A stretch of 64,000 bases of DNA from Paenibacillus wynnii (GTDB lineage Bacteria; Bacillota; Bacilli; Paenibacillales; Paenibacillaceae). The stretch spans positions 1,922,001-1,986,000 of the forward strand of contig NZ_JQCR01000003.1 in the NCBI RefSeq assembly GCF_000757885.1, given 5' to 3'. This document shows positions 31,920 to 40,562 of this stretch, piece by piece; within the stretch, counting starts at the first letter, position 1, and every line of letters begins with the position of its first letter. Below the pieces are notes generated by a model, which worked only from the letters and a program-made list of their open reading frames with translations, had not been told where the DNA came from and did not search any database. Made by a program: the position numbers and the translations under genes.

Positions 31920-33563
31920 CTATCCGTCACGAAATTCATTAGGTGTCATACCATAGTGCTTTTTGAACATTTTGCTAAAATATTGCGGATTCTGATATCC
32001 GAGTTCCGAGGTAATTTCATATATCTTCTTATTGGTATTTTTAAGCAGATAAAGCGCACGTTCCATCCGCATGCGAATAATATAATCCCCGAGTCCTTCA
32101 CCCGTTTCGGCCTTATATATTTTGGACAAGTATACGGGGTGCAGAAAGACATGATCTGCAATTGTTTTTACCGATAGGTCGTGACCGGAAGGGTTTCCAA
32201 CCAGCTCATGCACCTGCTTGATGATATAGCTTTTCGTATACTGATCACTTTCCGATAGCTCTTTTTGAAGCTTGCTCAGCATTTCCAACGCCCAGTTGCG
32301 AAGCTTATCCAAAGAAACGAGGATACTCTGGGCCAGCAGCGGGTCAAAAGCATACTGATCGATTTGCGAGATGAACTGACCGCCTTTATGTGCAATGTAC
32401 ATGAATGCATTAGTTATGGATAAAAACACCTCATATAATTGCTCCCTCGTACAACGTGCAGTCTCCATATCCCGGAATACATCCTCAATCTTTAGGCGGG
32501 CTGTGTCCCATTGCTTCGATTCCAGCAGATGAATCAGGGTCGGCGGACGGTAGAGACTTTCAAGTGACTTCGTACTGATACCCTCCTGAAGATGATGATC
32601 TTCTAGAAAAATAACCGATCCTGTCTCATGGTGTGAGGTGAGATACATAGAGCTTAGTCCGCTTCTATATGCAGCGGTTATTCCCTCAGGGAAAGAGAAC
32701 CACTCGCTAACAATCAGTGAAAGTTCACCCTTAAGATAATTGCATACATTGGTACGGAAGTTTGCGATTGCAGCCTTAAGGATGTTCTGTCGTTCTAGTG
32801 TATAACTATCCAGCATCTCCAGTTCCTCCGCGATTTGCGGCTTCAATTCAACTAGTAGAATCAAGCAATCATGTGGTGCTTTACAGAACCAGACATGGAA
32901 CTGCTCTTTGAACAGCTCCTGGGCAATATTCCCGATTGCGTATTCCATCAAAGATATCGAATGATGATCCATAGCCGAAAAATGCTTGCCCAGTTGAATC
33001 AACAGCATTGCGGCTGAGGTATTCGTATGAAACTGAATCTCATACTCCTTAAGCTTAGTGCTTAGTGTCCGTTCCGGGATCACACGGCCTAGCAGCAGAT
33101 CGTGCATTAGACTGGCATGCAGAACACTGTAATCAGCTTTGCGGTTATACAGCAGCTGATGGTATTTATCATGGGCATCCCATTCGTCCTTCAAGGATTC
33201 AATCGCGCCGGATACACTCTTAATAAACTCTTCATCACTTACCGGCTTCAATATATAATCGAAAGCCTGCAGCTGAATCGCTTTCTTCGCATAATGAAAG
33301 TCTGAATAGCCTGTCAGCAGGATGGACCGGATATGGGGCCACTTCTCCCCTACCGCTTCTATTAATTCCAGGCCGGTCATCCCAGGCATAGAGATATCTG
33401 AGATTACAATATCTATGGCATGCTGCTCTAAAATTACTAGAGCCTGGGTAGCGGAAGATGCCTGATGCACCTCCATTACTCCTATTTCCTCCCATGGAAT
33501 GGTGCGGGCCAGACTTTCGGTTACATAAGATTCATCATCAACCAATAACAGCTCTATCATCAT
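31920..33563 (-). CDS. Two-component response regulator, AraC type (YesN-like)
   Basis: This 547-residue regulator has an N-terminal receiver (LLVDDESYVTES; phospho-Asp in VISDISMPGMTGLEL; Lys in AFDYILKPVSDEEF), a long middle linker, and a C-terminal AraC pair of helix-turn-helix motifs (VHPVYLSKIYK-like; ITSELGYQNPQYFSKMFKKH). It follows its kinase gene by 19 nt and precedes the importer, which it probably activates. Two adjacent ATGs follow GGGAGGGAC. Confidence 0.93.
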   Translation of the reverse strand: MMIELLLVDDESYVTESLARTIPWEEIGVMEVHQASSATQALVILEQHAIDIVISDISMPGMTGLELIEAVGEKWPHIRSILLTGYSDFHYAKKAIQLQAFDYILKPVSDEEFIKSVSGAIESLKDEWDAHDKYHQLLYNRKADYSVLHASLMHDLLLGRVIPERTLSTKLKEYEIQFHTNTSAAMLLIQLGKHFSAMDHHSISLMEYAIGNIAQELFKEQFHVWFCKAPHDCLILLVELKPQIAEELEMLDSYTLERQNILKAAIANFRTNVCNYLKGELSLIVSEWFSFPEGITAAYRSGLSSMYLTSHHETGSVIFLEDHHLQEGISTKSLESLYRPPTLIHLLESKQWDTARLKIEDVFRDMETARCTREQLYEVFLSITNAFMYIAHKGGQFISQIDQYAFDPLLAQSILVSLDKLRNWALEMLSKLQKELSESDQYTKSYIIKQVHELVGNPSGHDLSVKTIADHVFLHPVYLSKIYKAETGEGLGDYIIRMRMERALYLLKNTNKKIYEITSELGYQNPQYFSKMFKKHYGMTPNEFRDG

Positions 33564-33582
33564 TGTCCCTCCCGGATGTCTA

Positions 33583-35322
33583 TTATTTAATGTCAGTAGG
33601 GGGTATCAGCCACTGCAGTGTAACCTTTAATCCTCCCAGTGAAGAAGGAGCAAAGGTTAGACCTGCTTCTTCCCCAAAGCGCAGACGCATTCTTTGGTGT
33701 ACGTTCCATACACCGCAACCCATCTCTTCATCCATCGCTTTGCCCAGCTTACTCTCCAAGTTAATAATGGCCTCTTCTGTCATGCCCTTTCCATCATCCT
33801 CAACGGTTAACGTCATCATTCTTCCGCGGCAGTTGCCAGTGATTTTTAGAGTTCCTGCTTCAGCCATCCGTTCGATTCCATGAAGCACAGCATTTTCCAC
33901 CAGCGGCTGAAGGATAAGCGGAGGGATCTCCAGCTTCCCCATCTGTGGAGGAATGTCCATAGAATACTGCAACCTGCTCATCCGCATTCCCTGAATCTCC
34001 AGATAATGTGTCACAAATTCAGTCTCTTCCGATAGGCCCACCAGGTCACGTTCTTGCCTAGTCGTGTATCTGTAATAGCGGGAAAGATTATGAGACATGC
34101 CTACAACAGCCTGCATGTTGTTCAGTTTGGCCATGCTTGTAATAAAAGAGAAGCAATTGTAAAAGAAATGAGGATTTATCTGTGACTGAAGCTGCTTCAA
34201 ACGGGCTTCCCGCACATGAATTTTCTCCATCAGCACATTCTCGATCAGCTCTTGCGTCTGCTCAACCATACTGTTGAAACGCCCCGAAAGAAAACTGAAT
34301 TCATTTTTCCCCTTAATATCAACTCGCGTGGAGTAATCCCCCTGCTTCAGTCTTTGAAAGCCGCCTACCAAATTACGGACGGGAACTTGCACCTGTACAT
34401 ATAACAAATACGCTACAAGACAGCTCATAAGCAGCAGGGCACTAATAGAAAAATAGAACAGTCGGTTAGAGGTATGGATCGGCTTCAAAATTTCAGAAAG
34501 CGGAATGTAATCAATCAAGTACCAGCCCATCTTGTCCGAGTAGACAATGTTCACGCTGTAGGATTCTCCGTCGATGTCCAGTGTACGGCTCTCGCTTCCT
34601 TTTAACTGTTCTTGTTCCAACCTGCCTACAAGTTCTTTCGCCAGTCTCTGATCGGCACTGTGATTGAAGATGAGTCCCGTTCCCTGTTTATAATAGAATG
34701 GATCTCTTCTACCCCCGCTCTTAAACTTATCCAGCATATCCTCTATATTCCGGCTATCGAATTCAACCTTCATGATCGTGTTGGCCTCCTCTGGGGAGAA
34801 CACTGATTTATAGGGTGTGAATGAGAACCAAGAGAACAGAAAACGGTCACCGCTCTGCTCCTCAATTTTATCCACATGCCAGCCTGATTTGACCTCACGC
34901 CTTAAGTCCTCATCCCGGTAGGGCTTGGCGTCGCTCTCGCTAACCACCCGATGGATGGAAGGGGAATACAGATACAATTTACTTTTCCAGTTGGATGAGC
35001 TTTCTTGTATACTGATTTTCGTCTGAATTCGTTTAACCAAATTAATGGCGTTCAGATTTAGATGTTCACTATTTAAATAGGTATCCTTCAGACTAAGAAT
35101 ATCCGGGTCATGGATAAGCAGAATGGGCCAAGAAGACAGCAGCTCCATATTCGTCTCCACCTGATTCTGGAAAAAGCTCAACTGATTGCTATTTGACACA
35201 TTCAACTCACTGCGGAGTACATCGGTTGTCGTCTTGTTGGAATAGAAATAGAGAATCGTAATAGGAATTAGCATGATGACCATTATACTTACAATTTTTG
35301 TAAATAAATTATATTTATACAC
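33583..35322 (-). CDS. Sensor histidine kinase (HAMP, YesM-like)
   Basis: This 579-residue membrane kinase has an N-terminal helix (IVSIMVIMLIPITILYFYS), a large extracellular sensor, a second helix (YFSISALLLMSCLVAYLLY), a HAMP linker (VGGFQRLKQGDYSTRV), the phospho-acceptor His in SQINPHFFYNCFSFI, and a HATPase domain (LVENAVLHGIE, DDGKGM). Translation starts at GTG (35320-35322) with a weak GGGATG site. It is the first gene of the kinase-regulator-importer cluster and likely senses the transported sugar or its binding protein. Confidence 0.92.
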   Translation of the reverse strand: MYKYNLFTKIVSIMVIMLIPITILYFYSNKTTTDVLRSELNVSNSNQLSFFQNQVETNMELLSSWPILLIHDPDILSLKDTYLNSEHLNLNAINLVKRIQTKISIQESSSNWKSKLYLYSPSIHRVVSESDAKPYRDEDLRREVKSGWHVDKIEEQSGDRFLFSWFSFTPYKSVFSPEEANTIMKVEFDSRNIEDMLDKFKSGGRRDPFYYKQGTGLIFNHSADQRLAKELVGRLEQEQLKGSESRTLDIDGESYSVNIVYSDKMGWYLIDYIPLSEILKPIHTSNRLFYFSISALLLMSCLVAYLLYVQVQVPVRNLVGGFQRLKQGDYSTRVDIKGKNEFSFLSGRFNSMVEQTQELIENVLMEKIHVREARLKQLQSQINPHFFYNCFSFITSMAKLNNMQAVVGMSHNLSRYYRYTTRQERDLVGLSEETEFVTHYLEIQGMRMSRLQYSMDIPPQMGKLEIPPLILQPLVENAVLHGIERMAEAGTLKITGNCRGRMMTLTVEDDGKGMTEEAIINLESKLGKAMDEEMGCGVWNVHQRMRLRFGEEAGLTFAPSSLGGLKVTLQWLIPPTDIK

Positions 35323-35540
35323 TATAGTTCACATCCCGGTGTAATGTCGTAATTCTAATTGTACAAATAATCTTTCCGGGCGCCTAGGTTAATTGGCAAG
35401 TTGCCTTATGTTAATTAGTGGGAGGAAGCATCACTTCCAAAGACAACCCCATTGTAAATGCTTTATAAGATTCTCTATAGGTTACTAAAGAAACATTTCT
35501 GCAGTTATTACAGTCAATTTCGAATGTAGGAGATAACTAT
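35323..35540. other. Intergenic region upstream of the kinase gene
   Basis: The stretch between the kinase start and the DMT gene terminator is AT-rich. I see no gene, repeat or clear promoter in it. Confidence 0.5.
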
Positions 35541-35592
35541 AGAAAAGCGCCCGTTGCCTCAGAGATTTCCTCCGGGGAACAGGCGCTTTTTG
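35541..35592 (-). terminator. Terminator of the DMT transporter gene
   Basis: AAAAGCGCC (35543-35551) pairs with GGCGCTTTT (35582-35590), with further CCG/CGG pairing inside. T-runs on both sides make it potentially bidirectional. Confidence 0.9.
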
Positions 35593-35634
35593 CCGAACCA
35601 GCCCTGGGGTCCGTCCCCTCAGGCTGAGCGAATT

Positions 35635-36600
35635 CTATGATTTTTCAGGAGTATTTGCGGTCTTAGACTGCTGGCTTGAAATGAAGAACAGCGCTGTCCA
35701 GATCAACGAAAATCCGATGATTTGCGGGAGTGTTACATGCTGTTTGAAGACGATCCAATTAATGATTATGGCAGTCATAGGAAAGCTTAACTCTGCCAGA
35801 GTAGCGAAGGAAGCTTTAGTCGTGCTGAGCCCCTTGTAATACAGCAGCATACTGAGTAACCCAGGCAGCAAAGCTTGCAACAACAGATTAATTGCAATCG
35901 CAGCGGAAGCACCATAACCGCCATGAATTTGCCAAGGTGCATCCTCCATCGTTGTAATAATGAACAATAAGGGTAAGGCCATTATGAAGCGAAGGGAAGT
36001 AACTGTTTCGTATTTCATAGAACCGAGTAAATAACGGCCCATAACGGTTGAACCCCCCCACAGTGCTGCAGCTCCCAGAGCCATCAGACTGCCTACACCT
36101 ATAAAGCTGTTAACTTCACTAAAAGGAATACTCCAGCCAAAGGTTAAAAGATAAGTACCGGCTAGTGCCAGTATAATCAAGGGTCCAAAATTTTGGGGCA
36201 GGCGTTCTTTAAGCAATACAGCAGCAAGCCCGATGGCGAACAGCGGTTGAAGCTTTTGCAGCAAAAGCACCGCATTCAAATCGCCGCTCGATAAAGCCAT
36301 GGTAAACAGGATGGTTGCCACAGCAGAACCCCCCCAAGACACGATCAGGAGTGCGCCGATCTGCCGAAAGCCAATCCCCTTCAGCTCAAACCGTTGTTTC
36401 CAGAGGACTGGCACAGCTGCCAGAAAAAGCACGACATGCTCCAACAACACGATTTGGGAAGAAGTTAGTGACTTTAAAAGAATGATGCGGAACAGTGGAT
36501 CCACGCCCCACAATGCTGCACCCAAGGCAACGAGCCAAAAACCGTTGCGGATAGGGAACCTTCGAACCCCTGATGATGAAGCCGATACATTACTCAACAT
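35635..36600 (-). CDS. EamA/DMT-family transporter under an FMN riboswitch, probable riboflavin transporter
   Basis: This 321-residue protein has ten membrane helices in two EamA repeats (first from NGFWLVALGAALWGVDPLF, second from FIGVGSLMALGAAALWGG). I set the start at the ATG of 36598-36600, after AAGGAGAAACGGA; the longer frame to 36735 would run into the riboswitch. The FMN aptamer upstream is strong evidence for a flavin-related substrate, since riboswitch-controlled DMT carriers (ImpX-like) have been predicted as riboflavin importers. Substrate and direction are inferred. It is monocistronic. Confidence 0.85.
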   Translation of the reverse strand: MLSNVSASSSGVRRFPIRNGFWLVALGAALWGVDPLFRIILLKSLTSSQIVLLEHVVLFLAAVPVLWKQRFELKGIGFRQIGALLIVSWGGSAVATILFTMALSSGDLNAVLLLQKLQPLFAIGLAAVLLKERLPQNFGPLIILALAGTYLLTFGWSIPFSEVNSFIGVGSLMALGAAALWGGSTVMGRYLLGSMKYETVTSLRFIMALPLLFIITTMEDAPWQIHGGYGASAAIAINLLLQALLPGLLSMLLYYKGLSTTKASFATLAELSFPMTAIIINWIVFKQHVTLPQIIGFSLIWTALFFISSQQSKTANTPEKS

Positions 36601-36635
36601 TCCGTTTCTCCTTGTCGATACATACTCTCGATAAG

Positions 36636-36682
36636 AGACCAAATCCCCCGATTTGCCCTTAAAGGCAACCATCGGGGACATT
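36636..36682 (-). promoter_or_regulatory. Hairpin between FMN aptamer and the DMT gene start
   Basis: On the minus strand TCCCCGATGGTTGCC pairs with GGGCAAATCGGGGGA over a short loop. No T-tract follows, only ATTTGG. It may be the expression platform of the riboswitch, as a poor terminator or by affecting the start region 36 nt on. Confidence 0.5.
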
Positions 36683-36721
36683 ATCAATAAAGACGCCCAG
36701 AAAACACTGGCCTTTATCTTA

Positions 36722-36865
36722 TGATCCTCTCCCATCCGGACTTTACCGTCGGCTCTGGAATGGCACCAGATCAGTCCCTTCTCTATGAAAAAAAGAAGAG
36801 AGTCGCGGGCTTAGTTCGTGTACGAACATCACCGCCGGTTAGGAATTTCACCTTACTCCGAGAAT
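36722..36865 (-). promoter_or_regulatory. FMN riboswitch (RFN element) of the DMT transporter
   Basis: Read on the minus strand it has TCTCGGAGTAAGGTGAAATT, CCTAACCGGCGGTGATG, a short arm TTCGTACACGAA, AAGCCCGCGACTC, ACTGATCTGGTGCCATTCC, AGAGCCGACGGT and AAAGTCCGGATGGGAGA, in RFN order with the closing P1 stem TCTC/GAGA. It is a second FMN aptamer independent of that at 15841-16003. Confidence 0.95.
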
Positions 36866-37021
36866 CTTGTATTCTGTTATTATTTTCACAATATCAGGAT
36901 AAACCACATCTTTCCTCTCGTCCAGCAAAAAAGTAATCTACACTGTACACTTTCCTTTATTCGAGCCCGATATTAATCATATATCTAATCATGCCAATAA
37001 ACAGAATGGTAGGGATAACAC

Positions 37022-38491
37022 ATGAGAAAGCATGGTTTTCGGGCTGTACTGCTGCTTTTCTTTTTAACATTATTTGTTCCGGGGATAGGTCATGCCGACT
37101 CTGCAGCCACTCATATTAGTCTGGATGGTAAAGAGCTTGTAATCTATAAAGATGCTCAGGTACAGATTGTGAACGGCAGTGTAATGGTTCCCCTACGACT
37201 GGTTGCCGAACAGCTGGGATATGTTGTTAAGTGGGACAATGTAACGAAGACGGCAACCATCGAACAGGCGGGTACAATACTGAAGTTGGTTTTAAACAAC
37301 CCTATTGCAGAGGTTTCCGGGAAACAAGTTAAGCTAGATACCCCTGCTTTTTTGAGTGGAAATATAACGCTGGTACCCTTGAAATTCGTTGGGGTAGAGA
37401 CGGGAACTACGGTCCGTTGGGACAACTCCACCAAAACTGTGTATCTAACTTCTCCGGTAAAAGCTCCAGAGAGCAACGGGACCCAAGTTACACCTCTGGA
37501 CACGCCTATGGTAAATGAAGCAAACGGTTCAGGGGCTGCACTTACCAGTCTCAACTTTATGGATAACAGACTGTTGATTGACCTGAACGGGAATGTAACC
37601 CCAAATGTTTTTGCCATAAGTAATAAGGATCGAATTGTTATAGATTTACCGAACACGAGCTACTCTCCCAGCTTCATGCCAGGTCCGTCTCTTGGAAGCA
37701 AACAAAATGGATCCATTGAAGTCACAGATAATCCCGATGTTTCCGCAATCCGTTACTCTTTATTCAGCAATTCTCCTTCTACGATTCGTTTGGTTATTGA
37801 TCTCAACAGCCCCAAAGCCTACAGCGTCATCAATGGTAATGACGGCCATATTATTGTAGACCTTAATGGGGCGGACATCGTTACACCCCCTCAAGCCAAT
37901 ATCCCTGCTGTTCCACCAGCAACTCCGCCACCTGTAATTGCAGTCGGCACGAAGCTGGTAGTCATCGACGCAGGACACGGAGGGAAAGATCCGGGAGGAA
38001 TCAGTCTTAGCAAGTACAATGAGAAGGACTTCACCCTATCAACTGTTCTGAGAATAAAGAAACTGCTGGAGAAGGAACCCAACCTTAAACTTATCCTCAC
38101 TCGAAGCAATGACAGCTACCCTACTCTTCAGGAAAGAGCCAAGGTTGCCAATGATATGAAAGCAGATTTATTCATATCTATACATGCCAACAGTATTCCT
38201 GCCGGCAGTAAGAATAATCCCAGCGGATATGAAACGTATTACACCCGCAAGGAAAGCCTGGAATTCGCCAAGGTTGTCCATAAGTATCTCGTTCCTGCTA
38301 CTGGCCTATCAGACCGTGGTATTCGCCAAGGCAGCTTGTATGTAACCAGAGAAACCAAAATGCCGGCGATCCTGCTCGAATGCGGCTATCTAAGCAATCT
38401 GAATGATGAGGCCCTGCTGTTTAATGAAGACTTTCAGCAAAGGGTTGCCGAGGCAGTTGTTTCCGGAATTAAGGAATATTTAGGGCTTTAG
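37022..38491 (+). CDS. N-acetylmuramoyl-L-alanine amidase (AMIN + Amidase_3)
   Basis: This 489-residue secreted cell-wall hydrolase has a signal peptide (AVLLLFFLTLFVPGIGHA), a copper-amine-oxidase-like N-terminal domain (about 30-140, VMVPLRLVAEQLGYVVKWD), an AMIN domain (about 175-285) and a C-terminal Amidase_3 domain (about 310-489). Zinc and catalytic residues are visible in VVIDAGHGGKDPGG, FISIHANS and ILLECGYLSN. It cleaves between MurNAc and L-Ala. The ATG follows GGTAGGGA. The gene diverges from the DMT gene and ends in its own terminator. Confidence 0.93.
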   Translation: MRKHGFRAVLLLFFLTLFVPGIGHADSAATHISLDGKELVIYKDAQVQIVNGSVMVPLRLVAEQLGYVVKWDNVTKTATIEQAGTILKLVLNNPIAEVSGKQVKLDTPAFLSGNITLVPLKFVGVETGTTVRWDNSTKTVYLTSPVKAPESNGTQVTPLDTPMVNEANGSGAALTSLNFMDNRLLIDLNGNVTPNVFAISNKDRIVIDLPNTSYSPSFMPGPSLGSKQNGSIEVTDNPDVSAIRYSLFSNSPSTIRLVIDLNSPKAYSVINGNDGHIIVDLNGADIVTPPQANIPAVPPATPPPVIAVGTKLVVIDAGHGGKDPGGISLSKYNEKDFTLSTVLRIKKLLEKEPNLKLILTRSNDSYPTLQERAKVANDMKADLFISIHANSIPAGSKNNPSGYETYYTRKESLEFAKVVHKYLVPATGLSDRGIRQGSLYVTRETKMPAILLECGYLSNLNDEALLFNEDFQQRVAEAVVSGIKEYLGL

Positions 38492-38530
38492 TTCTTAACC
38501 TGCTGAAGCAGAACTCTACCGATCGGAAAC

Positions 38531-38576
38531 AAAAACTAGGCAGTCTCCAATAATCCGGAGACTGCCTAGTTTTTTA
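38531..38576 (+). terminator. Terminator between amidase and DinB genes
   Basis: AAAACTAGGCAGTCTCC and its complement form a perfect 17-bp stem, T-run on both strands, between convergent genes. Its CAGTCTCCAATAATCCGGAGACTG core matches the terminator at 21678. Confidence 0.95.
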
Positions 38577-38589
38577 ACGTTGAGTATCA

Positions 38590-39066
38590 TTAAATTCTAA
38601 CAAAGGTTATAAAATCCGTATTTACCGGCTCATGCCCCTCCACCCGCAGATAGGTGGAGATCTGACCGCGGTGGTAGCTTCCGTGCAGCGATACATGACT
38701 TAATATATCCAGTATAGAAGTGTGGAACTCCGTGCCTTTGCTGTTGCGGTAAGCAATTACCGTGTTCATATCAGTATCCCCTAGCGTCTTTAAGTAGCTT
38801 TGGTATCCTGTATGATTCTCCTGAACGAGAAGCTCACAGTCCTTCAGACGGGTTACTGGCCAAATGCTTAAGTTTGAACTGTTCCGTTGATTAAGTCGCT
38901 CCAGCCAGACCTTTTCCGCTGAAAGCAAATGTCCAAACAGAGAAATCAGCTTCTCCGAAATAGCATCCGCATTCTGTAAAGCCTTCAATATCTCCTCATT
39001 GGCCCAATGGGCATGGGCGAATAGGCGGATCAAATGATCATGTTGAGCCTGGGCTGAAGGTGTCAT
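38590..39066 (-). CDS. DinB/YfiT-family metal-binding protein
   Basis: This 158-residue four-helix protein has the DinB metal triad: His in LFGHLLSAEKVW and two in HVSLHGSYHRGQI. DinB-fold proteins include thiol-dependent transferases and detoxification enzymes; the reaction here is unknown. It overlaps the esterase gene by 4 nt and is last in the AI-2E transporter-esterase-DinB unit. Length is normal for the family. Confidence 0.88.
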   Translation of the reverse strand: MTPSAQAQHDHLIRLFAHAHWANEEILKALQNADAISEKLISLFGHLLSAEKVWLERLNQRNSSNLSIWPVTRLKDCELLVQENHTGYQSYLKTLGDTDMNTVIAYRNSKGTEFHTSILDILSHVSLHGSYHRGQISTYLRVEGHEPVNTDFITFVRI

Positions 39067-40544
39067 AAGCTCCCCCCCATATTGTGAATTAACCGTTTTC
39101 GCTTCTCACGTTCAGGATCATGTACAATGCGTGTATGTTCATCAAAAATAAGGGTAGCCCGATCCCCCGGACGATATTGAGGCCAAGGGATCTCAGGAGT
39201 TCCAGGGTTCTTACGATGTGCAAAAGCTATCCATGCCCCCTGCATGATATCCGCCAATTGCTTCATGGAATCCGTAACCTCTAATCCTAGATGCCGCAGA
39301 AGGGATAAATTATTAAAAGCAAACACGATTTCAGCACCGTGCACTGCTTTATATAACAACGGATGCCCCGGTACTGACCAATCGAATCTGTACATCCATA
39401 CAGGGGCATGCGTACGCTGTGCCTCAGCAAATGAAACAGAACTGCGCCAAAAGTACAGATCCGTCAAAATGTCAGCCTGCCCCTCCCAAGAGACCGGGTA
39501 ATGTCGGGCAATCTCTGACAGGTTACCTACACCCATCAACATTTCAAGCGCCCTCAGGGATTGTTCAAAGTCCGCAGAGCCAGAGCCTTCGCGGAAAAAG
39601 AGGTTCCCCTCATCACGATTGGTTCCAATTAGCAGTGGAATACCTTTTGCTGAGCCATTAGCCACCGCCTGTGCAGGGTCCTCCGGCAGCGTGTCTATAT
39701 CAATAACAGGTTGAAAGAACATGCTGAGCGAGTCTCCAGACAGCTTCATCGTCATCCGATCAGCAGCCTCCACAATTTTCTCTGCTGACAGAGTAGCTAA
39801 ATGACTGACATCGTCTTTCTCGGAAATTCCTAGCTCTATTAGCAATGCAGCAGTGATTTCCTCTGCCTGCTTCGACTGCAGGGTCTGAGAAGTCCCGCTT
39901 TGCATGATTGCACCTGAGAACAAGCCTTTTGCAGCAGGCATGGCCAGCAATGCAGCAATACTCATGCTGCCTGCCGACTCTCCGAAGACTGTCACGCGCT
40001 CAGGATCGCCCCCAAAGGCAGCAATATTGTGCTGAACCCACTCTAGAGCCGCAATCTGATCCAATAACCCTTGATTTGAGGCAAACCCGTCCCCCCAAGG
40101 GGTCAAATGAAGAAACCCAAAGGGACCGAGTCGATAGTTAATAGAGACCACAATCACGTTCCCCCGGCTGGCTAGAGTGGTTCCCTCGAACATAGGTTGG
40201 CTTCCCGAGCCGGTTACAAAAGTACCGCCATGAATCCAGACCATTACCGGCAATGCTTCTTCCTTGGCAACGGGAGACCAAACATTCAGGTATAGGCAGT
40301 CTTCTGAATGAACAGGCTGCGTTCCCCCGAATCTTGTGCCCCTGCTATCTGCCGGTTGATAACAGACCGGCCCGAACTCAACAGCCTCTCTGACAATGCT
40401 CCAAGGCTTTGGTGGCTGAGGTGCATGGAAGCGAAGTGCTCCGATCGGCGGAGCTGCGTAGGGAATCCCGCGCCAGACGTTAATTCCGTTCGTCTGTGTT
40501 CCTTTGAGCTTGCCATATTGTGTATTTGCTATGGGTCCTTCCAT
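39063..40544 (-). CDS. Carboxylesterase type B (para-nitrobenzyl esterase-like)
   Basis: This 493-residue alpha/beta hydrolase has the nucleophile elbow FGESAGSMS, the oxyanion segment PVMVWIHGGTFVTGSGS, acidic loop EDCLYLNVWSP and the His-containing KAVHGAEIVFAF. No signal peptide is present, so it is cytoplasmic. The ATG at 40542-40544 is preferred over one 9 nt upstream, which lies inside the AAAGG site. Substrate unknown. It is 18 nt behind the AI-2E family gene. Confidence 0.93.
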   Translation of the reverse strand: MEGPIANTQYGKLKGTQTNGINVWRGIPYAAPPIGALRFHAPQPPKPWSIVREAVEFGPVCYQPADSRGTRFGGTQPVHSEDCLYLNVWSPVAKEEALPVMVWIHGGTFVTGSGSQPMFEGTTLASRGNVIVVSINYRLGPFGFLHLTPWGDGFASNQGLLDQIAALEWVQHNIAAFGGDPERVTVFGESAGSMSIAALLAMPAAKGLFSGAIMQSGTSQTLQSKQAEEITAALLIELGISEKDDVSHLATLSAEKIVEAADRMTMKLSGDSLSMFFQPVIDIDTLPEDPAQAVANGSAKGIPLLIGTNRDEGNLFFREGSGSADFEQSLRALEMLMGVGNLSEIARHYPVSWEGQADILTDLYFWRSSVSFAEAQRTHAPVWMYRFDWSVPGHPLLYKAVHGAEIVFAFNNLSLLRHLGLEVTDSMKQLADIMQGAWIAFAHRKNPGTPEIPWPQYRPGDRATLIFDEHTRIVHDPEREKRKRLIHNMGGSL

Positions 40545-40562
40545 GACAGTCATCCTTTCGTA

